Assembly (NCBI GenBank): GCA_030765065.1
Contig: CM060988.1
Coordinates: 200,010,565 to 200,074,564, forward strand
DNA: 64,000 nt
Direction: 5' to 3'
Source: Deroplatys truncata
Taxonomy: Eukaryota; Arthropoda; Insecta; Mantodea; Mantidae
The notes below the pieces were generated by a model. It was not told the origin of the DNA. It made no database searches and saw only the letters and a list, made by a program, of their open reading frames with translations. Positions 22,223-34,237 of the stretch are shown piece after piece. The position numbers and the translations under genes were made by a program. Each line of letters opens with the position of its first letter. The stretch's first letter is position 1.

Positions 22223-24479
22223 GTCATATGTAATAAGAATGGGCATGAAACACTATTTAAAAAACGGGTAGAAGTGTGTGTCTGTATCCCAATTACATGT
22301 TAACTCTTTATTGCATAAATTATTTTCCTACATATGTTGCTCTTTAATTTTTAAACTGGATGTTATATACATTTCAGGCACCTTATTGGAACTGAATAGA
22401 ATAGCCATGATTGTCAAGATGAAAAGAAATGGTTCTGCCATCCATTCAAAGTCAAACATGTGTTTGAATCCCAGTGAAATGTTTCTGTGCTAACAGCTGG
22501 GAAGAGCCCAAATAAAATTACCAGCGTGATGATGGGGTTAAATATCATTACAGTTACATGGATTTTGCTTTTTATTAAAATAGTACTGAAATAGATTAAT
22601 ATTCTTAGTGTCAAATAGCTGCAAATACTTGTATTTTATTTAAGGCTAATATAATATGAAGGTAACAATAAATTCTATTAAAATTTCTAAAACCTTCATT
22701 AACATCTTTTGTTTACTCAAGGCAACACTATGCAATGCAGGGTTAATTCTTTTCCCTCTTCCTTTGCAATTTATTTTGATAGTAACATTATGTTTGTTGC
22801 TATGAATTTTAAAAATAACTAGAAGTTAAGACTTTTAATTTTGAATTTGTTCAAATGAAATTTGAATTTTAATGACCTAGATAACGCCAAACACACCGAG
22901 TGTTCATTGTGTTGGTTTAAGTCTAAACAGATAACAAGTTAAAGAAATGTGAATTAACTTTAAAGCATTCAAGTATGTTTGCATTAATAAAACATAAATC
23001 GGAATTAATATGTACAAAGTTAGTAAATGGCATCAGAAGTTTCTCTTGCTTTAGACTCAACTGCTGCTTATGGAGGGTTGTTACTTGTTGCCTAGTCTCT
23101 GTGTTCCATGACGTGTCATCTGATGTAAGAGGACACCAATAAGCAATATCTTGCAAATGGTACATTCAGGGAATGTCATTTGTTCAATTGTTAATGAATA
23201 TACATATACAAAAACAAGCTATTTATTGAAAGTAATTATTTTATTACTGTTAAATTTTAAATGTAATATAAACTTAGTATTGTGCAACCACCATGGTTAT
23301 TTACCAACACCGATGGTCTAGGTTAAGACATGGACTCATAAAGGTAGGAGTCCATCACTATGTAACTACTGTTTTGAAATAAATAATGCCTAACGTAATT
23401 GTTGTTAAGTGAGTTTGTTATCATCTTAGTGCAGAAAAAGCTTCTACAGTCTTTCCATGCCAATTGGAATGCCTTATTACAGAAACATATGCTTGGTTTT
23501 CTTACAGCCCCAAGAGACTGGATCAATACTAACAGTTTAAAAAACTATGAATGATCATTGTAATCCTAAAATAATCAAGAACTTTCTGGTATGCTGCTCT
23601 TTATACCAGTTTGCAGAAATGGAATGAATTGAAGTAGTTTCATTCCCTCATTAAAAGCAATGGCTGAACAACTTTACAATATAAGATATTGCCAGCATAC
23701 CGAATCCTATTACTTTCTCAGAAGTGAATGAAAATCTGTATGCAGAATTAATATGCTTTTGCAAAGTGAGAATATTGAGGTTGACAAACTCTTGGATGAT
23801 GTCTGTTTTTTAGATCTCTGTTCAGAAAAATTGTTATTTCGACTCTGATAGAAAAACTAAAGCATGATTAACTCACATTTTCATTTTGAAAATTGTCTAA
23901 TGATACTTCAGCCTTGTACCTGGGTTATGACTTTCAATTTATGGCACATGTACCTAAGCTAGAAGAATGTTTAATGGCCATGAGAAATGCAAAAAGCTTC
24001 TAGTAGGGTTTTGTAAAGAATTCCAAAAATGATTGCCAGAAAGTGTAGCAGTTTTGCAAAAGAAGACCACAACATCCTTCACTTCAGACCAGATATTCTT
24101 CCACTTACCTCCAGTTTTAAAAGTACAAAATTTTTTTTAACATAGATGACAACTCAGAATGGAACGTCCTGCAAAATAAGCATTTAAAACACTGTGGTTT
24201 TCCAGGCAGAGGTTTTGTAACACACAGATGTGGCTGGTAATACTGGTTTGGGAACATTGATAATATTGCTTTTAGGTTAGTGATGTTACCTGTATCAAAT
24301 GTCACTGTTTAACATGCATTTTCAGCATTTTCTTAATATAAAAATACTCAGGAATGTAGAGATAATAAACATTTACTAGTGTTGTTTAAGATGGGAAAAC
24401 CTAAACTGTACTTGTTTTTGAACTATCCTCAAAATGATTAAATTTAACATATTTATGTACAACACAAACAGTATTGAGT
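22223..24479. other. Non-coding AT-rich stretch
   Basis: Read on both strands, this region shows no frame or repeat that I can name. Short frames of 60-80 residues are compositionally random. Confidence 0.5.
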
Positions 24480-25330
24480 AAAGAGGTTGAAGTGTTGGAG
24501 GACTTTGGTGACTTCTAGAGGCCATCAACTGTATTTGCGTGATATGCAAACAGAAAATGTAAAGGAAGGAGATGCTGGAACTGCCTCCCTTTGTTGTTCA
24601 AGCATTTCTGACACCTGCTTAGGGAACTGTTCATTATACTCTGCAGTTCCCTCTGAGAAGTGGCAGCCATTTCTTGACGAATGTTTAGTTTTAAGTTCAT
24701 CTAAAGTAATGGATTTGTATTATGCACTTTCTCTTTTAATGCCCCCAGAGATAAAAATTGCAGGGGGTTAAATCAGGGGAATGAGTGGGCTATATGTTGT
24801 TAATGATAACTCTATCTTGAAACACATCATGAATTTCCTGTAATAAGTTGGCTGTATGTGCTGTTGCAGGGTCCTGCTGAAAGGTCACGAAAGCATGTTC
24901 TCTCAGTTAATTGGTCATAAAAAGGCTGCAAAATGTTTTGCACATACCTCTCACTGTTAATTCTTTCCTGAAAAAAAAATGGAGCCTACTAATCTCTCAC
25001 CTGTAATAGCATGAACAGAAAACTATAGAAAATTCCCATTCATTGAGAAAGATGCTAAACTGATTTTCTAGGAGACCTTTCCAGAGCATGTCCAATGTTA
25101 TCCAGAGTTTCTTCTGCGAGTAGTGTATGTGGTGTCTATTATCTGTCAAGAAAACTTCCCGTTTCACAAAATTTATTTACTTATCCATGAATCAAACTCT
25201 GGTTAGGAATGTGAATCAGGAAATTCCTCTTGAAATAATCTCCTTACAGCACACACTGTTTCTGCATGCACGTATGAATCATACATGAATACTCTTTAGG
25301 GAATAGAATACTTGTATTGCCCCATTTCAC
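24480..25330 (-). pseudogene. Tc1/mariner-superfamily transposase remnant
   Basis: Minus-strand frames read, in order, a segment like FFRKELTVRGMCKTF and LQPFYDQLTE (near 25000-24880), ATAHTANLL-like and FQDRV (near 24870-24810), SPDLTPCNFYLWG (near 24790-24740), and then MAATSQRELQSIMNSSLSRC with NNKGRQFQHLL (24670-24560). This order matches the C-terminal half of insect IS630/Tc1-type transposases, in which SPDLTPCDFYLWG is typical and FQHLL-like sequence lies near the end. Stops and frameshifts abound. Inverted ends could not be placed. Confidence 0.65.
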
Positions 25331-28300
25331 TTGATACATTTTCACTCGGTACATTGTATTGCGTCGCCTAACAAACATGTACTACTTGTGCAAGATTTCA
25401 AGTCACACTGAAGCCTTGCACGGCAGAGAGGAAATATACTCCTTGCTTCTGCCGACAAAGTGGCCAGTCCCAGGGTTGCATCAAGCATTGCTCATCCAGT
25501 AGTAAATGGTTGTTTCATGAATTATGCATAATCAAACTAAAATATGCACCAAAAATGTAAAACATATGCACGTTATATGCAAAAACAAATTAACAGAAAT
25601 CACATTAACTATTTGTTTTGTGGGTAATCTCTTAATACAAGTAAGGGCTCCTGTACCTTGCCACCATTAGCGCATGAGCGTAGCAAACCACAGGATTCTC
25701 TGGTTTTAGCATTCAAACTGGGATTAAGCTAGGCTAGGTCAGGGCCGCTCACAGGGGGAATTGTGGCACAAGTTGTGCCATAAGGAACATATTTTTCAAG
25801 GGGGGAGGGAATTCAAAATTTTGGGCAATACAAAATTATTTAAGTAAATTAATGCATAATATAAAGACATATATTATTTACTAAAAGTTTCAGTTAAAAA
25901 CAACAGTAGCCTTTGCCACTGGACACACACCAGTGAGAAAGCACCTTCACATAATAGGAAGGTTTCAGGGCAGCACAGATTGTGGATTGCGTGGGTCTGA
26001 AACTGAAACAGCCTATCACATTTGCCCCTTGGAGCATTAGCATGAAGGAGATACAAAATCTTTGGGAATTTTTTACAGAACCAGAGGACTACAACCCCAA
26101 CACACTACTGGACCTGTGTAATCTGGTGAAGGACACGACTAGTGTGAAGAGGTAGTAATCATTATACAGTCAGTAAATAAGCCTCAGGCTGCAGTGCAAT
26201 CAGAGCTTTAGCAGATGGGCCCAAGTCTCAAAAAAGAAAGAAAAAAAAAGTGTTACAGTTTTTAATTGAGTACTGTAATTCTTAACTCAATGTGTATCTT
26301 TAAGTTTGTTAACCTAAATGTACTGTACCTCCCTAAAGTAATGTTAAGTGGAATTCATACCTTATGGTATAATGTTCCATATCAAATCATAGTTTTTGGA
26401 AGTATATAACATAACAAGTAGGTATGCAGTTTTTCAGAATGTATAGAGTTATTACACAGTGCATTGGTCTATTTAGATAGATACAATAGGACATATTGAA
26501 ATACAAGTAATAAAATATACCACCTGTCAAATATTTTTGTTTGTAATTTCACTGAAAAAAACATTGTTTTCTTATTGATTTTAAATTTTCAATTATGTAT
26601 TTAAGCTTTTGTTGTGTACCAGTAACACAACTACTAAACTACTATAGTCCCTATAATACAGCCCCTTTGTGAAGTTTTCCTGCAACATAGGAAAGGAATT
26701 AAATAGCTTAAATTGAGCTCTCAGAAAAATGGGTATTGAGAGGAGTTTGTTTTGAGGGGGGGTGGCATGGGCATTCCAGGGTTAGGTTGAGTATGCACTA
26801 GATTCAAGCTGGTTACGAGGAAATTTCTTCATATCGATGACCCTGAAAATATGGACTCCACACTTACCTTATCATTTTGTACACTTTAACCCCTTCTCAT
26901 CAGCTGATAGGAGCTGAGCTTGGACTTAAATGAAATCGGGAGTGTCACCATTAATATAAAAGACCCTGAAAGCTATGGATTCGACACTAATATTGATTGT
27001 TACTATTAATGCCACCCCTTCTCAATCCCATAGTATTGTTTACCACATACGTGTACAGAGGTTTTGGAAATTACTTTGGGAACACACACACACATTTTTA
27101 TACTGTATATTGATCACAGAGACTTTAGTAATTACTAAACTGGGAAATTATAATTTAATGCAACATTCAATAGTAGAACATGCATTTTTGCATTAAATAC
27201 ATAAAATATGTATTTTCCTCTAGAACTACCATTATATGCATTATCAAAAACTGCACAAATTGTCTTATGAGAGAATGACTTAACAGTATATAATTACTGC
27301 ACACCTTTAATGTATTTTGCATATAAATCTTGTCTCTAATGATTATAATTTGCCTGTGGAATTTGAGATATACATTTTTGAATGCTCGAGTGTGACAGGA
27401 ATACATTTCAAATTCATTTAGGATGTCCGAGTATTGTGTGTTGTGATATTCATCATTCTCAAATGTTAAATGTATTAGCATTTATGCAATTGTCTAACAG
27501 TTCAAACCCAGTATTTCATAGCTGAGTTACAATGAATTCTTCCAAACTATTTTGCTGTTGTATTGTACTGTTATCTTTAAATAGTAGTTGTTATGCCAGT
27601 CCATAGGTGCCAAGTTAGGTTGAGTCAAGTCATTTTCTACCCTACTAACTTAAAAAGCCAGTAGCATTGCCCCAACACCAACAGTTTTACAGAAGGGGTC
27701 TGCGTCCCAAAATTCCAAGATAGATTTCTCATTAAGCAAATAATAATTGCTTAAATCGACTGAATGGAGTTGGAAAGGATTATTTTTATTTCAAATGCAG
27801 AAGTTCAACTGTTAAAGGTAGCAATGATGCCAAAACTTAGGTTTCAGTTAAAATCACATCAGAATTGAAGCACACTAATACTGAATTGTTCTTATATTGA
27901 CACATTCATAGTTTCATCCTCTAATTATAGACAAACATTTTGCAGCTTTAATATCTACGATCAGTTTTGAAGTAAGTTGATAGTTCAAATTATATAAATG
28001 CAATTCATTTGATATGTCACGAGAAATGCACTTATTGTGGTCATTTATTGCTTTACATTCATTTTTTGAGTTCATGGCTGTACTTGCACCTAAGTAGTAG
28101 TAGCAGCAGCAGCAAGTTTTTAAAATTATTTTTGTCATTTGTGTGGCCATGGATTGAAATTCTTTGTATTTGTTTAAATCCTATTGCTGCCATTCAGTGT
28201 CATCATGAAGAACATGAACTTAAATCTTCATTCAGTGGCAGACAAGTTTATAGGCAGGAATGAGCTTTTTTAATAGTAGGTTTATTGCCTGTTCTTACTG

Positions 28301-28357
28301 CATATGACACTACAGGTGTTGGACACTTGTGAAACATGAAATGAAATGATACGATAA
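25331..28357. other. Non-coding stretch
   Basis: AT-rich. A short open string at about 26062-26150 (FFTEPEDYNPNTLLDLCNL) is too short to interpret. An (AC)n tract of about seven units occurs at 27083-27096 and a short (AGC)n tract at 28100-28113. Nothing else could be supported. Confidence 0.45.
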
Positions 28358-28527
28358 CTGGGAAAGGAAATTTGGGAAGGAAACCTTACAGGCCTAAATT
28401 TAAGCAGACCTATCTGTGAAAAAAATGTCAAAAATTGCCAAAAGCTGGGAAAGGAAATTTGGGAAGGAAAACTTACAGGCCCAAATTTAAGGAGACCTAT
28501 CTGAAAAATGTCAAAAATTGCCAAAAT
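28358..28527 (+). repeat. Tandem duplication, two units of about 85 bp
   Basis: Units at 28358-28444 and 28445-28527 both begin ctgggaaaggaaatttggga and end gtcaaaaattgccaaaa. They differ by a few substitutions and a 4-base indel. Confidence 0.92.
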
Positions 28528-29215
28528 GTATATAAATGGACTTTACTGTCATTAAAACCTGCAAACCTTCTACTTCAGTTCTAAGTAGCTTTTATGGTTG
28601 TATGATCTTTTAAAGCATTTCGTTTAGCAATTTAAATGTGTGGAAGTAATAGCTTTCTAGTAAACTATAGTAAAAAAAGATAAGTTTTGCCACATTAAAG
28701 TGAATATTAACAATTCAAGAGAGACCTCAGAAATCTTGAAATACCAAATTAATTGCAGAACAGTAGAGAAAGAGGAATGAAGGCCTGTATATGCACTAAA
28801 TACTTTTTTTAATGGCATTAAGTCAGAAATAATTGTTATTTTAGCACTATAATTTATAAATTTCTTTTCTCGGGTTTTCATTTGCACATTCTCATTTTCA
28901 ATTGTTCCACACCATGTACTTTTCGGTTTAAATCCATGAAACGTATACTACCTTGTAAATAGCAGGATAAAAAAATGAAATGAATTTTTGTTAAAATGCT
29001 TAGTTGAGATGATATTAAACAGTAATGTTCACATTGTCTAAATTTGTAAGCAAAAATTGAAGTAGCATATTTAATATTTATTTTCTCAAATGCTAGTGGA
29101 ATGATTAAAATTTCATATCTTCAATTTATTAATATGGCATTAAAGTGTTTAATAAACAAATATGCTTTTTTTTCAAGAAATAATTGCATCGTATGGAACA
29201 ATTTTTGAAAACAGT
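28528..29215. other. Non-coding AT-rich stretch
   Basis: No structure seen until the poly-A tract that follows. Confidence 0.5.
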
Positions 29216-29247
29216 AAAAAAAAAAAAAAAATAAAAAAAAAAAAAAT
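29216..29247 (+). repeat. Poly-A tract
   Basis: About 30 A with two interruptions. It may be the tail of a retrotransposed sequence on its left, but no body was recognised. Confidence 0.8.
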
Positions 29248-29269
29248 AATATCTCTGGAAGGAATTTAA

Positions 29270-29585
29270 ATATGTGCACCAAATTTGGTCTTTATATTAG
29301 ACATTTGCTGCAAAGGTCTATCCAGGCAAGAGCCGAAGCCCAAGCCCCCTCCTAACAACCCAGGGTGAGCGGCTCTCCAACAGTGGGCGGTTTCCCATGA
29401 GGCCAATACACCTTGTTTCCTAAAAACGGGACTACCGAAAACCTCGGTAGGGCCGACAGCATGCCGTCTACCAACTCTCACTCATGGTTGGTGCCGGAGA
29501 ACATCGAGGCGTCTCACAACCCCGCCTGGGCGGACAGACGTACCCAATCACCCATAAGGGGTCGGAACCCCTCCCTTTAGAAACT
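29270..29585. other. GC-rich block of unknown origin
   Basis: Clearly richer in G+C and CpG than its surroundings, with segments such as agggtgagcggctctcc, cctcggtagggccgacag and ggagaacatcgaggcgtct. The composition suggests a foreign insert, such as the untranslated end of a retroelement, but I could not assign it. A 71-residue minus-strand frame (29481-29266) is not recognised as a real protein. Confidence 0.5.
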
Positions 29586-29635
29586 GATAAATCGATTTGA
29601 AATTGTGGATTTTTGTTATTAAATTTCACAGATGG

Positions 29636-29797
29636 GTATGCTTAAATTACCTCTCCGGCATTTGCCAGTAATGAAGACTGAGGAAAACCTTAAAAAACCA
29701 TCAGTCTTGGAGCACGGTCTTAGCGGGATTTGAACCATAAACCTGCCGTTTACAAGTGCACGTCTTAATCACCTTGGCAACCCCTGTGGTTAAGCAT
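29636..29797 (-). mobile_element. tRNA-derived SINE of a second family (SINE-2)
   Basis: In minus orientation the head reads ggggttgccaaggtgattaa (A box) and then ggttcaaatcccgctaagac (B box), followed by a body with cagtcttcattactggcaaa tgccgg. The ctggcaaatgccgg core is, to my knowledge, common in insect SINEs. No target duplication could be defined. Confidence 0.7.
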
Positions 29798-30875
29798 TAA
29801 CTGAGATCCTACACTTTGGCACGAAAACAGTAAGATAACACAACAGACCCAGCATCATCTTTCCTTCAAACCTTAAATTAACGAACCATTGATTTAACTA
29901 CCACGCAATTGAAAGCGTCTGTAATATAGTATGAATAAATACTTTTAACTTTACTAATTGCACTAAATATTTTATTAATGTCCAACTTTATTGCACAATC
30001 TTTCCACCTCCCCTGTGGGACACTGTCCGGCTCAAAGACGTTAATTCCGCGGAAAAGTGAGCTTCATTGAAAATTTGATAATGAATTTCAAAATCTCTGA
30101 ATAAAATCTTGCTCTTTGTAAATGGAGTTTAACTAAAATGTACGAAAAACACAGTGGAAGACGCTCATAAACATCACATAAACTATATGCAACTGCAAGC
30201 TCTGAATAATTACGTCAGCACTTGTGGATTGGGACATTCTTGAAAGAAAATGTGTAATTAAAACTACCGCCGACAAAAATGTTGGAAGTTATTTAAAGGT
30301 TCTGGACACCCTCCTCCCCGTCGAGAAAAAAACAAACAAGTTTATAAATTATTTAGCGTATTTTAACAATTTAGGAGAATCTCAGATATGATCTAGGGGA
30401 AATTGTGCTTCAAAGTTGGCGACCTTGTCTTTTGGGATTCAGGCCGTTTGGAAGACAAACGTAAGCTACATTGAAATTCTATTTTGATTTGCAGGCGTTG
30501 CTGTTCATTGTTCGTTTTAAACAAAAGCGAGAAGTGCCGAGAGACTATTTGTATTACAACGTATTACTTGACTACTGTAAGTAAAATGAAATCTTATATT
30601 TCCCTCCGATTTACTCGCAATTTCCTGCTGCTTTTAGCTTTGGTTAGCACCTGAGAAGTAAACTGAAACAAAGAGACCTGGGTACTCATCTAAAATATTT
30701 GGGTAATAGTAACATTGTCGGAACCTTGCGCTAACTCACCAATCCAGGCATTTTCCGATTACCTTCCAAACAAGAAGGTGCCCCAATCATTGTTTCGTCT
30801 CCTACCACGTGGCTGTACCGCGGATACCTAATCATGCGACCACGTGATTGTCCCCACCGCTATTTATCCTTCCCG
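29798..30875. other. Non-coding stretch with a possible exon
   Basis: Moderate G+C. A cassette at about 30496-30578 lies between tttgcag and gtaagta and could be a non-coding exon. This is weak. Confidence 0.3.
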
Positions 30876-31112
30876 TGTTCCATTACTTCATAATAAAATT
30901 GTATTCCTTCCACATGCAAACTATCCTTATAGTGTCTCATTACTTTAAAATAAAATTTATTCCTTCAACGTGCTAACTATCCTTCCTTGCCCCGTTGCTT
31001 TAAAATGAAATAAACTGTAATCCTTTAATGTGCAAACTACCCTTACCTTGCGCCGTTGATTTAAAATAAATAAATTACAATGTATTCCTTTCACTGTAAA
31101 CTTTTCTTTCCT
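30876..31112 (+). repeat. Minisatellite, about four units of about 60 bp
   Basis: Successive units begin attccttccacatgcaaact, attccttcaacgtgctaact, atcctttaatgtgcaaacta and attcctttcactgtaaactt, and carry gttgctttaaaat(g)aaat at the end. The units differ at about 15-25% of sites. Confidence 0.85.
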
Positions 31113-31293
31113 TTACGCTTGTTCAACAAAAAGGAAGTATCAAACAATGTGAACAATGTTAAATCGATAACATTGTTGCAAATTTAGATTCCGGTTTATC
31201 TCCCCACTATGGCTAAGGCTCACACCAACACCTCTGACCATGTGACCTACCCCACCCCAGGCCACTTCAGTGGTGGGAGAACCACCATCTTGT

Positions 31294-31332
31294 ATGGCGG
31301 GGAGTAGGAAAATGCCTGGATATGGCAGGTAA
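31294..31332 (+). CDS. Candidate first coding exon (weak)
   Basis: ATGGCGGGGAGTAGG opens a short frame (MAGSRKMPGYG) that ends at a strong donor, CAG|GTAAGT, at 31332/31333. It sits in locally GC-richer DNA 180 bp downstream of a minisatellite. No following exon could be identified, so this is only a candidate. Confidence 0.25.
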   Translation: MAGSRKMPGYGR

Positions 31333-31433
31333 GTGCAGGGTCTCTCGACAATTTCACTGTTAGCAGTATATGCTTTATAAGTGAAAATAGTCAAGTATCT
31401 AGGAAATGGATATTATTCAGTATGAGGAAAGGG

Positions 31434-32070
31434 GCCGGTTTCACTGTATACATGATACACGCACATCTGAGATGCTGATCTTTATTACTTTTATAGCGTT
31501 GCAGCACAATATGAACACTGATGGATGTTTTGTGGATTATAATTTTTTTTTACATTTTTGCAGAACATTGTCTATTTTGTTCCATATTAACCCACACACA
31601 CAACTCGCATTGCATGCATCCCCACCCAAGGCATCATGGGAGCATTATCAACATTGATGCCCCAACCTTAAGCCTCTAGGCGTAGTCCAACATTGAAGGA
31701 CTTAAGTCGCAAAGCATAGCCGAGGGATATTTTTTAGAAGTATTGGAGTGGGACAGTTTGGCCTGTGGAGTGACAACAGGGCATAGCTGTAGGATCTGCA
31801 GGACTAAGCTCGAATGATCCACGTTAGTCACATTTTCTTTAGTTGGTAATGCTCAGCCCCAAATGTCACCAGTTTCCACTGTACAAGTGTGGGCGCTAGA
31901 AAGAGTGGGTACAGGAGCCCAATGACTTCGTTCAAACAACTACTACATGAAACAGCTCCACACATTCTAAAGAACATATTGCATATGAAAAATCCTCCAT
32001 TTTGTAAGTATTAATTTATAAGTCAGCCGTTTCCTCATCTAATCAGTATCTTCAATAATATCTGTATAGG
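31434..32070 (+). repeat. Tandem segmental duplication, unit 1 (truncated)
   Basis: Unit 1 starts near ggtttcactgtatacatg and shares with units 2 and 3 the segments gttccatatta, catgcatcc, caacattga and gggcatagctgtagg. It stops before the later part of the unit is reached and is the most diverged of the three. Confidence 0.75.
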
Positions 32071-32477
32071 TAGAGACCGTCTTCACTATACACATGGCAC
32101 ACACGCCTCTGCATGCTTATCTTTATTACTTTCATGCATTATTGCACATGATGAACTCTACTGGACATTGTGGTTAATATATTTCATGACATTTGTGAAA
32201 AAATTTTGTCACTTTTGTTCCATATTGACAATTGCTATCGCATGCATCCCACTCGAGGCATAATCAAAGCTTTGCTTGTGTTGTCGTTCTGCTGTCAACA
32301 TTGAGGACCCTAAGCTGCAAAGTGTAGCCCAGCATTGAGGTCCTAGCCGCAAAGCGTAGCCTAGGGATTCTTTTATAAGTAGAATGGTGCAGTTAGGCCG
32401 CAAATGACAACAGGGCATAGCTGTAAGGCTAAACTTCAATGAACCATTTATGGCAACAATCCTTTAGCAGCAGTGTT

Positions 32478-33317
32478 TACTTTCTCTACTACGTATAGTA
32501 AGTAGGAGAAGTATTGTATTCCACCCAAAAATTCGATATCAAGATTTCACCGGAAATACATGTTTTGAGACCCCCTGAATCCAAAAAAAACATTTTTGGA
32601 AACATGTCTGTCTGTGTGTGTGTCTGTGAACAAAATAACTCAAAAACGAACAGTCGGATAGACACCAAACTTGGTATTTAGGTTCAGTATCTTCCAGAGA
32701 TGCGATACGAAGGTTTTCAAGAAAATCCCCCCACCCCAGATTACCCTTTACATGGAACATTTTTCGAAAATTTTAATTTTCTCAAAAATGACTAACGATT
32801 TTGATTAAAATATCATATGTTTAAGATGATTTCATGTCAAATGAAATGTATATCTCGAATTTTCTGGGAATGTCTCCAAAAGTATTCTTCATTATGAACG
32901 ACTTTTGCATAACTCGTAAACCATAAGAGATAGACAAAATTTTACTACACAAAAAATGTAGATAGCATTAAAATACACAATTTATGTTATATACATTTTT
33001 TTTATTGAGTGAACCATTTTCGAGATATTGCTTGTTATTCCCTTAAATTTTCCAATACTTATACTTTTTCTCACATTTGTTATTCATTTTTTTTGGTCCT
33101 GGTAATGCAAAGAGAATGGAATACTCCACATAGCAACCACCTCTTAAAATATTTGACTATCGCTTAAAGCCTAGCAATTTCCCTTGCATCTACAAGAAAA
33201 TTAGCAATAATATTAACATCTTGATTAAAATAAAGGATATGGAGAATAAGTGTTTGTAAAAATAGTTTATACAAGAGTAGAGAATGTCATGTGAGTGTAA
33301 CACATCAGAATTTTTTT
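32478..33317 (+). mobile_element. Family A repeat, copy 3 (tandem member 1)
   Basis: Near-complete copy. The 5' end is ACTTTCTCTACT-ACGTATAGTAAG. The 3' end is agagtagagaatgtcatgtg ... cacatcagaattttt, with a hairpin (ATGTG/CACAT, 7-nt loop) after the inverted copy of the 5' motif. It inserted in a TTTT site with no target duplication, as shown by the empty site in unit 3. The internal part reads like tctgtgaacaaaataactca; it is non-coding. Confidence 0.88.
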
Positions 33318-34237
33318 ACTTTCTGTTCTACGTATAGTAAGCAAAGGAAGTATTGTATTCCACCTAAAAGTACAATATCGAGATTTCACCGGAAATATAT
33401 GTTTTGAGACCCCCTGAATCCAAAAAAAAAAAATTTTTTGGAAACATGTCCATGTGTGTGTCTGTGAACAGCATAACTCAGAAACGAACAGTTGGATAAA
33501 GACCAAACTTGGTATTTATGTTCAGTATCTTCCAGAGATGCGACACAAAGGTTTTTAAGAAAATTCCCCCACCCCAGATTATCTTTTACATGGAACATTT
33601 TTCGAAAATTTTAATTTTCTCAAAAATGACTAACAATTTTGATTAAAATATCATATATTTAAGATACTTTCATGACAAATAAAATGTATATCTCAAATTT
33701 TCTGGGAATGTCTCCAAAAGTATTCTTCATTGTGAACGACTTTTACATAATGATGATGATGATATGCGGTTTAAGGGCGCTAAACTGCTAAGGTCATCAG
33801 CGCCCGACTTTTACATAACTGGCAAACCATAAGAGATAGACAAAATTTTACTACACAAAAAATGTAGATCACATTAAAATACACAATTTATGTCATATAC
33901 ATTTTTTTTGTTGAGTGAAGCATTTTCAAGACATTGCTTGTTATTCCCTTAAATTTTCCAATACTTATACTTTTTCTCAAATGGGAATTCTTTATTCATT
34001 TTTTTTTTTTTTTTTTTTGTCCTGGTAATGCAAAGAGAATGGAATACTCCACATAGCAAGCAGCTTTTAAAATATTTGACTATCGCTTAAAGCCTAGCAA
34101 TTCCTCTTGCATCTATAAAAAAATTAACAATAAGATTAACATCTCGATTAACATGAAACATATGGAGAATAAGCGTTTGTAAAAATAGTTTGTACAAGAG
34201 TAGAGAAAGTCATGTGAGTGTAACATATCAGATTTTT
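33318..34237 (+). mobile_element. Family A repeat, copy 4 (tandem member 2)
   Basis: It follows copy 3 head-to-tail with no spacer (cagaatttttttactttctg) and is about as long. It contains a 54-bp insertion (33751-33804) that copy 3 lacks. The 3' end is gagaaagtcatgtgagtgta acatatcagattttt. Copies 3 and 4 are highly similar, suggesting recent tandem insertion or duplication. Confidence 0.88.
33751..33804 (-). mobile_element. 54-bp LINE/SINE 3'-end insertion with 14-bp target duplication
   Basis: It is flanked by cgacttttacataa on both sides (33737-33750 and 33805-33818); copy 3 shows the uninterrupted site. In minus orientation it reads as a 7-bp hairpin (gggcgct ... agcgccc) followed by an (ATC)n tail. 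It is probably a very short 5'-truncated retrotransposon 3' end. Confidence 0.85.

Noticed and set aside
23323-23526. 67-residue minus frame
   Set aside because: No similarity, no context, ordinary length for AT-rich random sequence.
29216-29585. Processed pseudogene or LINE with the poly-A as tail
   Set aside because: The A-run lies on the left of the GC-rich block. For a minus-strand insert it should be T, and no coding similarity was seen.
30876-31112. CRISPR-like repeat array
   Set aside because: The units are contiguous and diverged without unique spacers; a eukaryotic minisatellite.
32539-32760. Family A as a gene encoding MFHVKGNLGWGDFLENL-type peptides
   Set aside because: The peptide recurs in several copies only because the DNA is repeated; frames break at different places and no start or stop is conserved.
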